DNA of 64,000 nt, from NCBI GenBank assembly GCA_030323885.1, contig CM059190.1, forward strand, positions 80,592,709 to 80,656,708. The letters run 5' to 3'. The position numbers and the translations under genes were made by a program. The notes under the pieces were generated by a model. That model worked only from the letters and a program-made list of their open reading frames with translations, did no database searches and was not told the DNA's origin. Positions 19,639 to 30,499 of this stretch are shown here, piece by piece. The DNA is from Branchipolynoe longqiensis (taxonomy: Eukaryota > Annelida > Polychaeta > Phyllodocida > Polynoidae). Each line of letters starts with the position of its first letter. Positions within the stretch are counted from its first letter, which is position 1.

Positions 19639-19978
19639 TGTTGTTTGTTGTTGTTTTACATCCTAGCACCACCTAAGGTCATATCAGGGCGGTCACCGAC
19701 TTGTGACAGTGCACACTCATGGCGACTTTATAGTGCTGTCCCACTGGGAAACCAGGCAGCTGGGACCATGACCTGGTATCCAACTCAGTCACATTATCCT
19801 GACACTGAGCTCACCAGTCCTTTCCCTGTCCTAATAATGCCAAGCGCCTAGCTAGGCAGTGACAAGTATCAATTTTTAATTCATTGGTTTGACTCGACCA
19901 GGGTTCGATCCCACGACCCCACGATCTACCAGCACGGGAGACGGACCCTTTAACTCATTCGGCCATCCTGTCTGGTAA
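19639..19978 (-). mobile_element. SINE-A copy, antisense, full length
   Basis: It runs from the (AAC)n tail complement TTGTTGTTGTTTTACATCC to the head complement AACTCATTCGGCCATCCTGT. The B box complement is GGGTTCGATCCC. Unrecognised sequence follows at 19979-20247. Confidence 0.9.
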
Positions 19979-20247
19979 TGCATCGGTACAACATATTACA
20001 AATGCTGACTATTTACACAAATATAGACAAAACCTAACATCTGTTCGTTAAATTGGGAACTCCCTGTTTGTACCCAACAAACAAGTTTACAGACATTATT
20101 GATAGATGAAATGAATATCTATGGATTAGGAGTAGTACTACACAGCGATGAAAGGAAGTTCATGCACTTAATCCCTATGAGCAAAATAATCAAAGGATTA
20201 GTAACAAAAGAAGAAAATCTCTCTTGATACTCACACAATACCATATA

Positions 20248-20565
20248 CAGTACAACCCCGTTAAACCAAGCTCGGCTAAACCAAACGATCGGTTAATCCA
20301 AACTTTTTTCGGTGGCCTGGCAAAATACTACCATTTATCATATAAAAAAGTTGTTTAAACCAAAGTATGTTAATCCAAAGTATCGGTTAATCCAAACAAA
20401 AGTGCCAGGCCACTTCCAATACAGCTAAACCAAACATTCATGTGGTTTTAAGGTCATCTGGGACTTTTTTATATGATAACTGGTAGTATTTTGTCGGGTC
20501 GCCAAACAAATTTGGATTAACAGATCGGTTTATTTAACCAAGCTTGGTTTAATGGGGTTAAACTG
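20248..20565. mobile_element. mariner/pogo-type MITE
   Basis: The left end CAGTACAACCCCGTTAAACC pairs with the right end CAGTTTAACCCCATTAAACC (reverse complement). TA precedes the left end and TG follows the right end, so the TA target is partly eroded. CGGTTAATCCAAAC motifs repeat inside. Ends of this type are usual for Tc1/mariner-pogo derivatives. No transposase. Confidence 0.75.
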
Positions 20566-20870
20566 TGACGGAGTGGTTAGAGTGTCTGACTTTTTTCTAG
20601 GTCAGACTCCTAATCTGAAGGTTGGTGGTTCGATTCCCCATGCCCCACCTCTGCCGATTTGGATTTCCACTGCTGTGTATAACTTACAGTAACATCAAAG
20701 GCCAGTTGCTCTCATACCATGTATATGTGTAGTCGGAGGTTAAAAATCCCTTGGGTCGGTAAAAGTGTAGACTCAGGCTTTCTATCGACAAACTGTCTAA
20801 TGGTGAAAACAAGTCTATTCAGACTTATCCATGATAGGCAGTATACATCTTCAAGACAAAAAAAAAATAT
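20566..20870 (+). mobile_element. SINE-C copy
   Basis: The tRNA-like head contains GAGTGGTTAGAGTGTCTGAC (A box) and GGTTCGATTCCCC (B box), with an extra arm between them suggesting a class II (Leu/Ser-like) ancestor. The body ends CAGACTTATCCATGATAGGC with an A-rich tail at 20858-20868. It directly abuts the MITE to its left. Confidence 0.85.
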
Positions 20871-20959
20871 ATATATACATAAAAAAACAATAATCAAAGG
20901 TCCACATACATTATATATTACATTCATAATGTACCAACATTTTTGCCAAAGCCAAGTCA

Positions 20960-21047
20960 AAGTTAAAGTTAAAGCTCGGTTAAACCAATGATCGGTTAAT
21001 CGAAACAGATTTCTAGTGTCCCTTCAAGTTTTGTTTAACGGGGTTAT
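20960..21047. repeat. mariner/pogo MITE fragment
   Basis: CGGTTAAACCAATGATCGGTTAATC and a right terminus TTTAACGGGGTTATACTGTA match the family at 20248-20565. It supplied the insertion site for element X. Confidence 0.7.
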
Positions 21048-21057
21048 ACTGTACAAC

Positions 21058-21467
21058 CGGTACGCAGGTATTGCAGGTATAGCAATACCTCAGGGAGTTT
21101 GACACCCGTGCCTTGCAGAGTTGTAAACCACTGCCTTGTGGTACAGGTCCTTGATAGAACCGAAGGCTAAGGGAGCAAACCCTAAACAGAAAACCATGTC
21201 ACTGTGGCAGCATTAAGGGCCGTTGATGTATGGAACTCCCAACATCTCCCGACCAGCCACTGCAGGGACAAATAGTTTTGCGCCTGTCTTGACATGTTCT
21301 TGCCGGTGTGAAACCTCTATTTGCTCCCCGAGAGAGTGCCGCTGGTAACTTGCAAAAGCCAGCAGCACTTCAACACTTTTGCAGGCAACTTTCATGAAAT
21401 AGGAGAGCGGCAGTCAAGTAATGAAAGCAGTCTTTGTCGCATCGCGACCGACAGCATGATGATGATG
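21058..21467 (+). mobile_element. element X, full-length (GAT)n-tailed SINE-like retroposon
   Basis: Perfect 10-bp target duplications ACTGTACAAC (21048-21057 and 21468-21477) bound the copy. The 5' end holds a hairpin (AGGTATTGC/GCAATACCT with a 7-bp loop) and the 3' end is (GAT)n. No clear A or B box was found, so it may be LINE-derived or non-polIII. The minus strand carries a 60-codon ORF (21213-21395) that also appears in the copies at 30771 and 58480. Other copies: 24614, 30679, 47354, 58395 and a remnant at 6667. Confidence 0.85.
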
Positions 21468-21734
21468 ACTGTACAACACATGTACTTGGACATATATTTA
21501 TATGTCCCACTTATATATTGACGTACATTTACAGAGAGTGGGACACAATATACACGTGCTCAGGCGCTTTGAGGCATGGCGTGATCTGCCCTTATTTAAA
21601 TGGACAAGGTCCAATGAATGGCCTGTGTGATAGGTGTGCTATCAAAACAAACTATTTGTATAAGCACGATTCAAACAACAGGTACCCTGCAGCTCCAATG
21701 ACAATGGAAATCATTACCATACAAATACATCAGC

Positions 21735-22350
21735 CACCACACTAACACCACCTCCAACTCACCACCACCCTGCACATGCGCACCACACCACCACCACCAG
21801 CCCACCACCACCACCACCTCCAACTCACCACCACACGCACCAGCGCACCACACCACCACCACCACCAGCACACCATCAGCACCACCATCAACATACCATC
21901 ACCATCACTAGAACACACTACCACCATCACACCCCCACCAGCACACCATCCGCACCACCACCGCCACCACACCACCTGCACCACCAACACCACCAGCACC
22001 ACCAGCACCACCCCAACTGCAACACCACATCCCACACAACCACCACACCAGACACACCACACGCAGCTAATAACCACATCACCACACCAACACGTCAGGA
22101 CCACACCACTCCCATACCACCACCACACGACAAGCCCACACCACCACGACACCATCAATACACCACCACCACTACCACCACGACACCACCCCCACACATC
22201 CACCACACCACCACCACATCACCACCACACCACCACCGCAACTCCACCGCAACTCCCATCACCGCACCACCACCACCACACCACCACCACCACCACCACA
22301 CCACACCACACCACAACCACACCACCACCACACCACCACCAGCAGGAGCC
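21735..22350. repeat. (CAC)n/(CCA)n microsatellite
   Basis: About 600 bp of degenerate CAC/ACC triplets, with islands such as CACCAGCACCACCAGCACC. The long ORFs here (His/Thr/Pro, or Val/Trp/Gly on the other strand) follow from the triplet and are not genes. Confidence 0.95.
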
Positions 22351-22444
22351 GTTGTTCAGCGGCACTGGTCATATATAATATATAATATCTTCCTTGATTG
22401 TGTGACTTGTTTACTCCCATGTTACTTAGGTATTACTTAGGTAT

Positions 22445-22760
22445 TATATGGTGTCCTGTGTGGCGGAGTGGGTAGAGTGTCTAACTTTTTTCTAGGTCAG
22501 ACTCCTAATCTTAAGGTTGGTGGTTCGATTCCCTGTGCCCCCACCTCTGCCAATTTGGATTTCCACCGCTGTGTATAACTTACAGTGTCATCAAAGGCTG
22601 GTTGCTCTCATACCATGTCTATGTGGCATGGGAGGTTAAAAATCCCTTGGGCCGGTAAAAGTGTAGGCCCGGGCTTTCTATCGACAAACTGTCTAATGGT
22701 GAAAACAAGTCTACTGAGACTTATCCATGATAGGCAGTATTATTAATCTTTTAAAAAAAA
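22445..22760 (+). mobile_element. SINE-C copy
   Basis: GTGGCGGAGTGGGTAGAGTG and GGTTCGATTCCCTG mark the A and B boxes. The body is shared with 20566-20870 and the A-rich tail starts near 22751. A CCCAGAT tandem (22852-22885) and a C-run lie downstream. Confidence 0.85.
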
Positions 22761-23129
22761 GAAGAAGAGTATTAGCAAGAATAACACTAACATGCCTCTT
22801 CAAATAACAAGGGCGATGCCGAGCTTCTAAGTTTGTAATCCTATTTTTTCCCCAGATCCCCAGATCCCCAGATCCCCAGATCCCCAAATAACCCCCCCCC
22901 CCTTTGAATATTGTTGTTAATGAGCCAATAGCCTGCGGACACGACCAGCCTCTCCTGGCAGAGTATTTTTAACCTTTAATCTATATAAGCATGTATCCGC
23001 CCAAGTGCACTCTGCACGAATAGAGTTTCGTGGGAACTCAGTTCAATTCTGCATTGTTGGCTAGCTTCATGTGTAATTCTGATGTTTACCAAAGTGATTA
23101 GAAGTGGGAAGGAGGGATAGTAGGATGAC

Positions 23130-23900
23130 CCTTCCGTTGTGTTTCGTGCAATTCCATTTTTGCTTAACTTGGTGCCATTCCACTTGTTGTTTTTACCCGA
23201 TGCCATTCCACTTGTATTTCAACTTGTGCCATTCCACTTTGTTTCAACTGGAGCTATTCCAATTTAGTTTCACCTGGTTGCATTCCACTTTTGCTTCACC
23301 CGGTGGCATTCCACCTTTTGGTTTACTTGGTGCCAGAGCATTTTTGCTTTGCTTGATATCATTCCATTTTCTTTCAACTAGTATTGTTCTTCTTTTGTTT
23401 CACCTAGAGCCATTCCACTTTTTGTTTTACCTCATGCCATTCCACTTCTCATTTACCTGGTACCATTCCACTTCTGTGTTTTCCTGGTACCCTTCCACTT
23501 CTGTATGACCTGAGTCCATGACATTTCTCTTTAACATAGCACCATGCCACGTTTGTGTTGCCTGGTGAAAAAACATTTCTGTCTTACCTGATCCCATGGC
23601 ATTTCTCTGTAACCCGGAACAATTCCATTTCTGTGTTCCCTGGTGCCAAGACACTTCTGTTTTACCTGGTGGCAGTCGACTTTGAATGTTTCTGGTGTCC
23701 TAACACATTGAATATTTCTGGTGTCCTGACACTTTGAATGTGTTTGGTGCCATGGTTGATCTGCTTTTCCTGATATATTGTTTTTCCTGGTCGCACGACA
23801 CGTCTGTTCTTACTGGTTCCATGATACTTGTGGTATTTCCTGTTGCTATTTCAGTATTATGGACCTTGTATTACCTGGTCCAATGTCAATTCTGCTATGC
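23130..23900. repeat. degenerate minisatellite, about 28-bp unit
   Basis: Units built around CTGGTGCCATTCCACTTTTG repeat about 27 times with heavy divergence. The first part is CCATTCCACTT-rich; the last part changes to GTGTCCTGACACTTTGAATG. No coding evidence. Confidence 0.8.
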
Positions 23901-24049
23901 CACTTCTATTTCCCCTCTATTGGCAGAGTTTGAAGTTCTATATATTATATTCACATAATATATCCTTAGATATATGTTGATGAGGTAGTTAAATACTGCT
24001 ATATATCGCAATGGGTCATCTTCTACTCTGCCTGACGAATACTAGTTTG

Positions 24050-24383
24050 TTTGACTGTTGTAGCAACATCTGAGGTCATATCAGGACGGGTTCCGACTTG
24101 TGACAGTGCACACTCATTTCAACTTTATAGTGCTGCCCCACTGGGAAACCAGGCCACCACCACCATGACCTGATATCCCACTCAGTCACATTATCCTGTC
24201 ACTTAGCCAGCCAGTCCTTGCCCTATCCTAATAATGCCGAGTGCCAGGCTAGGAAGCGGCAAGTATCAATTTTGAGGTTATTGATTTGACTCGACTGGGA
24301 TTCGAACCCACAACCTCATGGGTTCGGATCTCCCGATCTCCCAAAACACGAGACCGATGCTCTACTCATTCGGTCATCCCGAG
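24050..24383 (-). mobile_element. SINE-A copy, antisense
   Basis: From TAGCAACATCTGAGGTCATA to CTACTCATTCGGTCATCCCG. The B box complement region is duplicated in part (CTCCCGATCTCCC). 24384-24605 is unrecognised. Confidence 0.85.
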
Positions 24384-24613
24384 TTTCAACACCAACTACC
24401 CCTTGGTTTATTTCATCAAGGTCAGCATAGAAGTGAGTTGCGACTGCTCCGCTCGCTCACAGGTAACCTCCAGCAGGGCCTAGCCGCTCGGCATGATCGG
24501 ACCCTGTCAACCATAGGGACAGTTCCTGTTAGCGTGCTGCCACCTGATGGGTGTGATTACTATACAGTATTGGGGTTCCTAATGGAATACAACATTATTA
24601 TCAAAGCTCCACT

Positions 24614-25042
24614 CATCATCATGATGCTGTCGGTCGCGATGTGATAAAGACTGCTTTCATTACTTGACTGCCACTCTCCATTTAACAATTTCATGAAAGC
24701 TGCCTGCAAAAATGTTTAAGTGCAGCTGGCTTTTGCAAGTTAAGAGCGGCACTCTCTCGGGGAGCAAATAGAGGTTTCACCCCAGCAAGAATATATCAAG
24801 ACAGGCGCAAAAGTAGTTGTCCCTGCAGTGGCTGGTCGCGAGATGTTGGGAGTTCCATACATCAACCGCCCTTAATGCTGCCACTGACATGATTTTTTGT
24901 TTAGGGTTTGCTCCCTTAGCCTTCGTTTCTGTCAAGAACCTGTACCACAAGGCAGTGGTTTACAACTGTGCAGGGCAGGGGCGTTAAACTCCCTGAAGTA
25001 TTACTATACCTGCAATACCTGCATACCATGTATGCAGGTATC
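24614..25042 (-). mobile_element. element X copy, antisense
   Basis: Target duplications GCTCCACT at 24606-24613 and 25043-25050. The tail complement is CATCATCATGATG. The 5' hairpin is partly mutated and a second small palindrome (TACCATGTATGCAGGTA) is at the outer end. Confidence 0.85.
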
Positions 25043-25259
25043 GCTCCACTAGCAATAATAATATCCCAGATGAAAGGAGCAGGAACCCCTGCCTGATTTG
25101 TTTCGGGATATTTGCATACTGACAGCAATATCATGCGAATAGGCATTTTGAATCTCTTTTGTTGTTGCTGTTGTTGTTGTTGTTGATAAAGTGTTACTAT
25201 TAGTTCCCTAAATCTATTAGTTATGTATTCATTCCCACCAATAACCTAAATTATGAGTA

Positions 25260-25950
25260 CCGGATGCGGTGGCCGAATCGGTGGAGTACTGGCTTCCCGT
25301 GCAGAAGGTCCGGAGTTCCAATCCCAGCCGAGTCAAGCCAATGACTTATAACATTGATACTTGTCACCTAGCACTCAGCATAACTAGGATAGGACAAGGA
25401 CTCATTACAGCACTGTCAGGAAAATGTGACCGTCTGAGGCATCCGGTCCTGGTGCTGGCTAGATAAAGGATTCACCCTGTACTCACAGTACATGGGTGAA
25501 TACCAGCCCTATATAAAAACGGTCGAAAATGCGGGGAAATGAAATGAGAGCCTAATTGCACAATCTAAGAAGCAACAATTATTCTTCCGGCTACCCAGAA
25601 AAATATAATAAAACATATAATTTAATACAATTTAAAGGTGAAATTGATGGCATTCTATGGCCACCAACTTGTATTTTTGCATTCTCTCCCATTTCACCAA
25701 CTCTGTGCCGATATAAGTACCCATTTAATACTGGAGGCAGGCATTCTACTTCCTGTTCCATACTAAAGCTATTTTCGACCGTATTTATGCTACATTGTCA
25801 TTCACCATTGTACTGCAAGTACGGGGTGAATCTTTTATCTAGGTGCTGGCAGCCTGGTGTCCCAGTGGGGCAGCACTACAAAGTTACCATGAGTGCGCAA
25901 TGTCATAAGTATGTGCCCACCCTAATTTGACCTTTGATGTTCTTAGAACA
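25260..25950 (+). mobile_element. SINE-A type b, interrupted by MITE F
   Basis: Head GGATGCGGTGGCCGAATCGG with B-box-like GGAGTTCCAATCC, body to GGTCCTGGTGCTGGC (25459), then MITE F, then the body resumes at 25851 and ends in AAAACAACAACAAACAAAC. The type b head differs from the GACGGGATGGCCGAATGAG head of other copies while the body is the same. Confidence 0.85.
25460..25841. mobile_element. MITE F with 9-bp target duplication
   Basis: TIRs begin TAGATAAAGGATTCACCC and TAGATAAAAGATTCACCC and extend about 45 bp with mismatches. The flanks are exact 9-bp duplications GGTGCTGGC (25451-25459, 25842-25850) of a SINE-A site. Nine-base duplications are typical of Mutator-like elements, so a MULE-derived MITE is possible. 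A relative lies at 57028-57442. Confidence 0.85.
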
Positions 25951-26014
25951 TAAAACAACAACAAACAAACAAAACAAAACATTACAAGTTAAAATCGGGC
26001 ATTTGGAGACCAAG

Positions 26015-26175
26015 TTTAGTTGTTTGTTGTTCTTTTACGTCCTAGCAACATCTAAGGTCATATCAGGACAGGGAGACATGTTCTTCCTAATATTATCATT
26101 AGCTTTTGTTTGTTTGTTCTTTTACGTCCTAGTAACATCTAAGGTGATAATAAGATCTAAGGTAATATCAGGAAC
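26015..26175 (-). mobile_element. two SINE-A tail fragments, antisense
   Basis: TTTTACGTCCTAGCAACATC occurs at about 26033, and TTTTACGTCCTAGTAACATC at about 26120. Both are truncated to the last 50-60 bp. 26176-26515 is unrecognised. Confidence 0.7.
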
Positions 26176-26519
26176 CAATTATTATTAGCAGATCGCCTCT
26201 GACGTATGATCGAGAATCCAAGAAGCTATCTCCATTTGCCTCCACCTGTCCACTGCTTACGCTCGCCATGTTCCTTTTAGGCCATCTCTTCGCCTGCTGG
26301 ACAAGCTCAGGTGACACTCACCCGCTTCTCTATACATTATCGGTCATTACAAACTATTTTTAGACTATGGCCTCCTTAGCGCCTTGACGACGTTCACAAA
26401 ATATTGGTTGGGTTCTCACCTAAAAGAGTGAGTCAGGACTAAATATTAAAAAAACAGGCATGACAAAAAAAGAGAACAAATAACTCCCAAACCCGAGCTT
26501 TCAGTGATCAAGGACAAAG

Positions 26520-26836
26520 GGACAGGAATCAGCGATTGACGATTAGCGATTGACGATTTTCGATTGCCGATTATCGATTAACAATCATCGATTGACGATT
26601 AACGATTGACGATTAGCGATTGACGATCAGGGATTGACAATTAGCGATTGGCGATTAGCGATTGATTATCAGCGATTGACGATTAGCGATTGATGATTAG
26701 CGATTGACGATTAGCGATTGACGATCAATGATTGACGATCAGCGATTGATGATTATCGATTGACGATCAGCGATTGACGACCAGCGATTGCCGATTAGCG
26801 ATTGACGATCAGCGATTGACGATCAGCGATTGACGA
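26520..26836. repeat. 14-bp minisatellite
   Basis: About 22 units of GCGATTGACGATTA and variants (GATCA, GATGATT). It sits directly beside an AT-repeat and MITE-like G. Confidence 0.9.
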
Positions 26837-26870
26837 ACATTTTGTATAAATATATATATATATACACACA

Positions 26871-27318
26871 TATATATGAGTCAGGCTCACGAAAATAGTC
26901 GACGTCAAACAGCATAATTATAGTTTAGCATTCACAGAGGTGTTGGAAAGTCCTTAATTGTATCCTGAATGTAAAGGTGGAGAAAATACAAACACCTTAT
27001 TAATTTCTAGAATAATTTAATAAAAAACAAAGAAATGCACCACACTTTAATAATTGTGACGCCAACATCTGTTAAAGTTGTCGGCGTCATGCATTGGATA
27101 TCGGCATCGAATGGCATAATTATAGTTTAGCATTGACAGAAGTGTTGGAAAGTCCTTAAATTTATCCTGAATGCAAAGGTAGAGAAAATACAACCCTATT
27201 TGTTTCTAGGATAATTTAATATGAGACAAAGAAATGCACTACCCTTTAAGAATTGCGATGCTGACATCTTAAATTGCCCACCAATTGGCCCATTTTCGTG
27301 AGGCCTACTCATATATAT
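26871..27318. mobile_element. MITE-like element G, copy 2, internally duplicated
   Basis: Ends ATATATGAGTCAGGCTCACG and CGTGAGGCCTACTCATATAT mirror each other. The interior (CATAATTATAGTTTAGCATT to AATGCACCACACTTTAA) is present twice in direct orientation (about 26918-27060 and 27115-27260), unlike copy 1. 27319-27597 is unrecognised. Confidence 0.75.
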
Positions 27319-27599
27319 ATATTATATGTGATGTATAAGCATTATGCGAATATAAAGGCATGGAAGAGAATTATATGTTTATTTGCTACTTTATTATTGA
27401 TTGGGTGCCTTTCTTTATATTTTGCTCCACATACTCACGTGACTGGTGGTGCCGCCACCGGCACTATCCTGAACTAGTAGGCTACACTGTTCAATGGCGC
27501 CCGAGAATTGTTGATGCATAGGACATTCTGCCAGGATAAATGTACAGAACATCTGGATGGTGTTACATTGCTACCTGACTACTCGCCAAGTGATACATT

Positions 27600-27802
27600 C
27601 ATGAGATAGGACATGGTCTGGATATCCCAGAAGCAGGATAATGTGACTGTGTAGGATATGGGGTCATGATGTCAGTGGCCTGGTCTCCCAGGGGGGCAGT
27701 ACTATAATATCGCCTCGAGTGCCCACTGTCACAATTCAGTACCGGTCCTGATATGATCTTAGATGTTGCTTGGCTGTAAAACAACAACAACCAAACAAAA
27801 AA
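27600..27802 (+). mobile_element. SINE-A 3' half
   Basis: From GGATAATGTGACTGTGTAGG through CAGTACCGGTCCTGATATG to an AACAACAACAACC tail. The head is missing. Confidence 0.8.
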
Positions 27803-27813
27803 CTACGTTACTA

Positions 27814-28785
27814 CCAGGGGCCGTATGTACCAATCGGAGTTAGGGCCTTAAGCGCAGTTTGGCTAGCTACATATGGCTAAATGTGGAAAATCTGTATGCA
27901 TCAATCAGTGCCAGCGCTAGCCACCGAGCGTAGCCTAGGCTAAGCTACCCCAGTTTCAAATCAGGTTTAACTGCTAGCCACGGCAGTTTGTGTGCGTGTG
28001 TGGGTCTCAATCTATTCATTGCTATCATATTTAACAGAATTACATACTCAATAAGTGAAATTTGATCAAATTAACCCTAAATTCGAACCGATATTAACGC
28101 CGCCGCCGCATTGGCAGCGTTATTCATATTGTCGAATCGACGAATGTAAAGTAAACAAATCGCCACCGCCGCTTCGACGTCGATATCCATACTGTCAAAC
28201 TTTCAACTAAACACACATTGCCGCCACCGCCGCCGCCCAATCGGTGGCAATATAATAGGCCCAAATCTATTCAATGATGTCATATTTAACAGAATTACAT
28301 ACTCAATAAGTGAAATTTGATCAAATTAACCCGAAATTTGAACCGATATTAACGCTGCCGTGCATCGGCGGAGTGCTTGGACGTCGATATCCATACTGTC
28401 GCACATCAACAAAACACACATCGCCGCTGCCGTCGCTGTCGTCGCCGCCACCCCCGAATCGGGGGCAATATATTATCCCAAATCTATTCAATGTGATCAT
28501 ATTTGACAGATGTACATACTCAATAAGTGAAATTTGATCAAATTAACCCTAAAATCGAACCGTTATTAATGCTCCTGCCACATTGGCGGCTTTATTCATA
28601 TTGTCGAATCGAGGGAATTCCCAAATCTATAAATAACTTCATGGTTAGCTACCCGCCCCGGCTAGGATATTGGTGCATACCAGTTTACACATTTCTCCAA
28701 CCTGCCACTACCCAGAGGTAGCTACCCCAGAGCTAGCGCCTAGCACCGGCTAAGCCTATCACCGATTGGTGCATACGGCCCCTGG
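27814..28785. mobile_element. MITE H, copy 1
   Basis: TIRs CAGGGGCCGTATGTACCAAT and CAGGGGCCGTATGCACCAAT. The interior has three direct copies of a block starting ATTTAACAGAATTACATACTC followed by GCCGCCGCC-type runs. The CAGGGG ends resemble hAT termini, but no clean 8-bp duplication was seen. No ORF. Confidence 0.8.
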
Positions 28786-28862
28786 CTACTCACCAAGTGA
28801 CACATGTGGCGCTACCACCCATCGTCCAATCTCATTACCGGTATTACTAGATCTTTCTAAGT

Positions 28863-29113
28863 CGCGCTGGAAAATCGACTGTAGCAATCTTCTCGCTGCT
28901 TATGTTGGTTCAAGGTGACCTTCGGGGTACTGCCGGTGAAGAGCGATAGTTCTGTTTGATCTCTGCAGCGGAGGGATTCATCCCATCTCGCACCTAGCTC
29001 CCTTACATGGGTGTCCGATTAAGGGTTGGTGCCGGCGAATACCGTCCTGTTAAATATATAGGTGACGTGAAATCATAACCCCATGCACTATGAAAGCTAA
29101 CCTGAGAACATAG
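28863..29113. repeat. repeat K, copy 1
   Basis: About 250 bp match 30169-30419 (GTAGCAATCTTCTCGCTGC, GAAGAGCGATAGTTCTG, GGGTGTCCGATTAAGGGTTG). Both lie just right of a MITE H copy, so the pair looks like a duplicated block. Confidence 0.75.
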
Positions 29114-29114
29114 T

Positions 29115-29318
29115 CGTTGTTTCGTTTGTTTGTTGTTGTTTTACATCCTAGCAATATCTAATGTCGTATCAGGACGGGTGCCAACTTGTGACAGTGCATA
29201 CTCATTGTGACTTAATATCCTGCCCTGCTTGGAGATCAGGCACCCCGCACCATGGCCCGATATCCCAGACAGTCATATTATCCTCACACTGTGCTACACA
29301 TTCCTTGTCCTATCCTAT
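29115..29318 (-). mobile_element. SINE-A, antisense, 5' truncated
   Basis: The tail complement TTGTTGTTTTACATCCTAGC is followed by the body to CATTCCTTGTCCTATCC. The head is absent. Confidence 0.8.
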
Positions 29319-29389
29319 TCAGATGGTTACACAGGGGCACCACGGGGCTACCCGTACAGGTCGCAACCGACGATCGGGGTGTAGTGGGC

Positions 29390-30118
29390 CATAACCGCGG
29401 CTAGGCTAGCTCCACACGGTTAAATGTGAGAAATCGGTATGCACGAATCGGTGTTAGCGCTAACCTCAAAATTTAGCCTAGGCTAAGCTAAACCACTTTT
29501 TGATGTGGGGTAAGGGCCTACCCGGTGCGGTTACTGTGCGTGTAAGGATGTCAATCTATTCAATGCGATCATATTTAACAGAATTACATACGCAATCAGT
29601 GAAATGTTATCAATTTAACCCTAAATTTGAACCGTTATTAAGGCTACCACCGCATTGGCGGCGATATTAATAGTTATATTTTCGAATCGATGAAGGTACA
29701 GTAAACAAACCGCCGCCGCCGCCAGTATGGAAAGCGACGTCAATGCGGCGGCTGCGGCGATTTGTTTACTTTACGTTCGTCGATTCGAAAATATAACTAT
29801 TAATATCGCCGTCAATGCGGCGGTAGCCTTAATAACGCTTCAAATTTAGGGTTAAATTGATAAAATTTCACTTATTGCGTATGTAATTCTGTTAAATATG
29901 GTCGCATTCAATATATTTAACCCTAATATATGGGTACAGACGCATAGGGATTTCCCAAATCTATAAATAAACTCACGGTTAGCTATCCGCCGCGGCTAGT
30001 ACATTGGTGCATACCGATTCACACACCTCTCCAACCCGCTGCTACCCCGAGGTAGCTAACCGCGGCTACCGCCTTAGCTCCGGCTAAGCCTAACCCCGAT
30101 TCGTGCATACGGCCCCAG
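29390..30118. mobile_element. MITE H foldback copy
   Basis: The right end is GTGCATACGGCCCCAG. The centre is a long palindrome: about 29555-29720 pairs with about 29755-29925 (for example ATATTAATAGTTATATTTTC against GAAAATATAACTATTAATAT), around a short GC-rich loop. The left TIR is degenerate. Confidence 0.75.
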
Positions 30119-30168
30119 GTTAGATAGCGATAGGAATCAATTTAATAAGTTATCGCTTTGACTCGGCT

Positions 30169-30419
30169 GGGACTCGCTGGAAAACTGACTGTAGCAATCT
30201 CCTATCTGCTTGTGTTGGTTGAAGGCGACCTTCATGTGGTGCTGGTGAAGAGCGATAGTTCTGTATGATCTCTGGAGTAGAGGGATTCATCCTGTCTCAC
30301 ACCTGGCTCCCTCCAATGGGTGTCCGATTAAGGGTTGGCACTGCCAAATACCGTGCTGTTAAATATATAAGTGACCTGAAGTCATCACCCCAAGCACTAT
30401 GAAAGCAAACCTGAGAAGA
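30169..30419. repeat. repeat K, copy 2
   Basis: Partner of 28863-29113. Divergence is around one in ten bases by eye. Confidence 0.75.
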
Positions 30420-30499
30420 TATTTGTTGTTTGTGGTGTGGGGTTCGGGAACACCCACCCCTCGTGTACCCCCACTCTCCCACGAGCTACGGCCCGGTGG

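Noticed and set aside
21742..22378. 200-codon and 154-codon ORFs in the CAC/GTG region
   Set aside because: The triplet repeat alone creates these frames; no domain, no codon bias, no gene context.
25556..25930. 124-codon ORF
   Set aside because: It lies across MITE F and the SINE-A tail.
26520..26836. CRISPR-like regular array
   Set aside because: Units are contiguous 14-mers without spacers, and the genome is eukaryotic.
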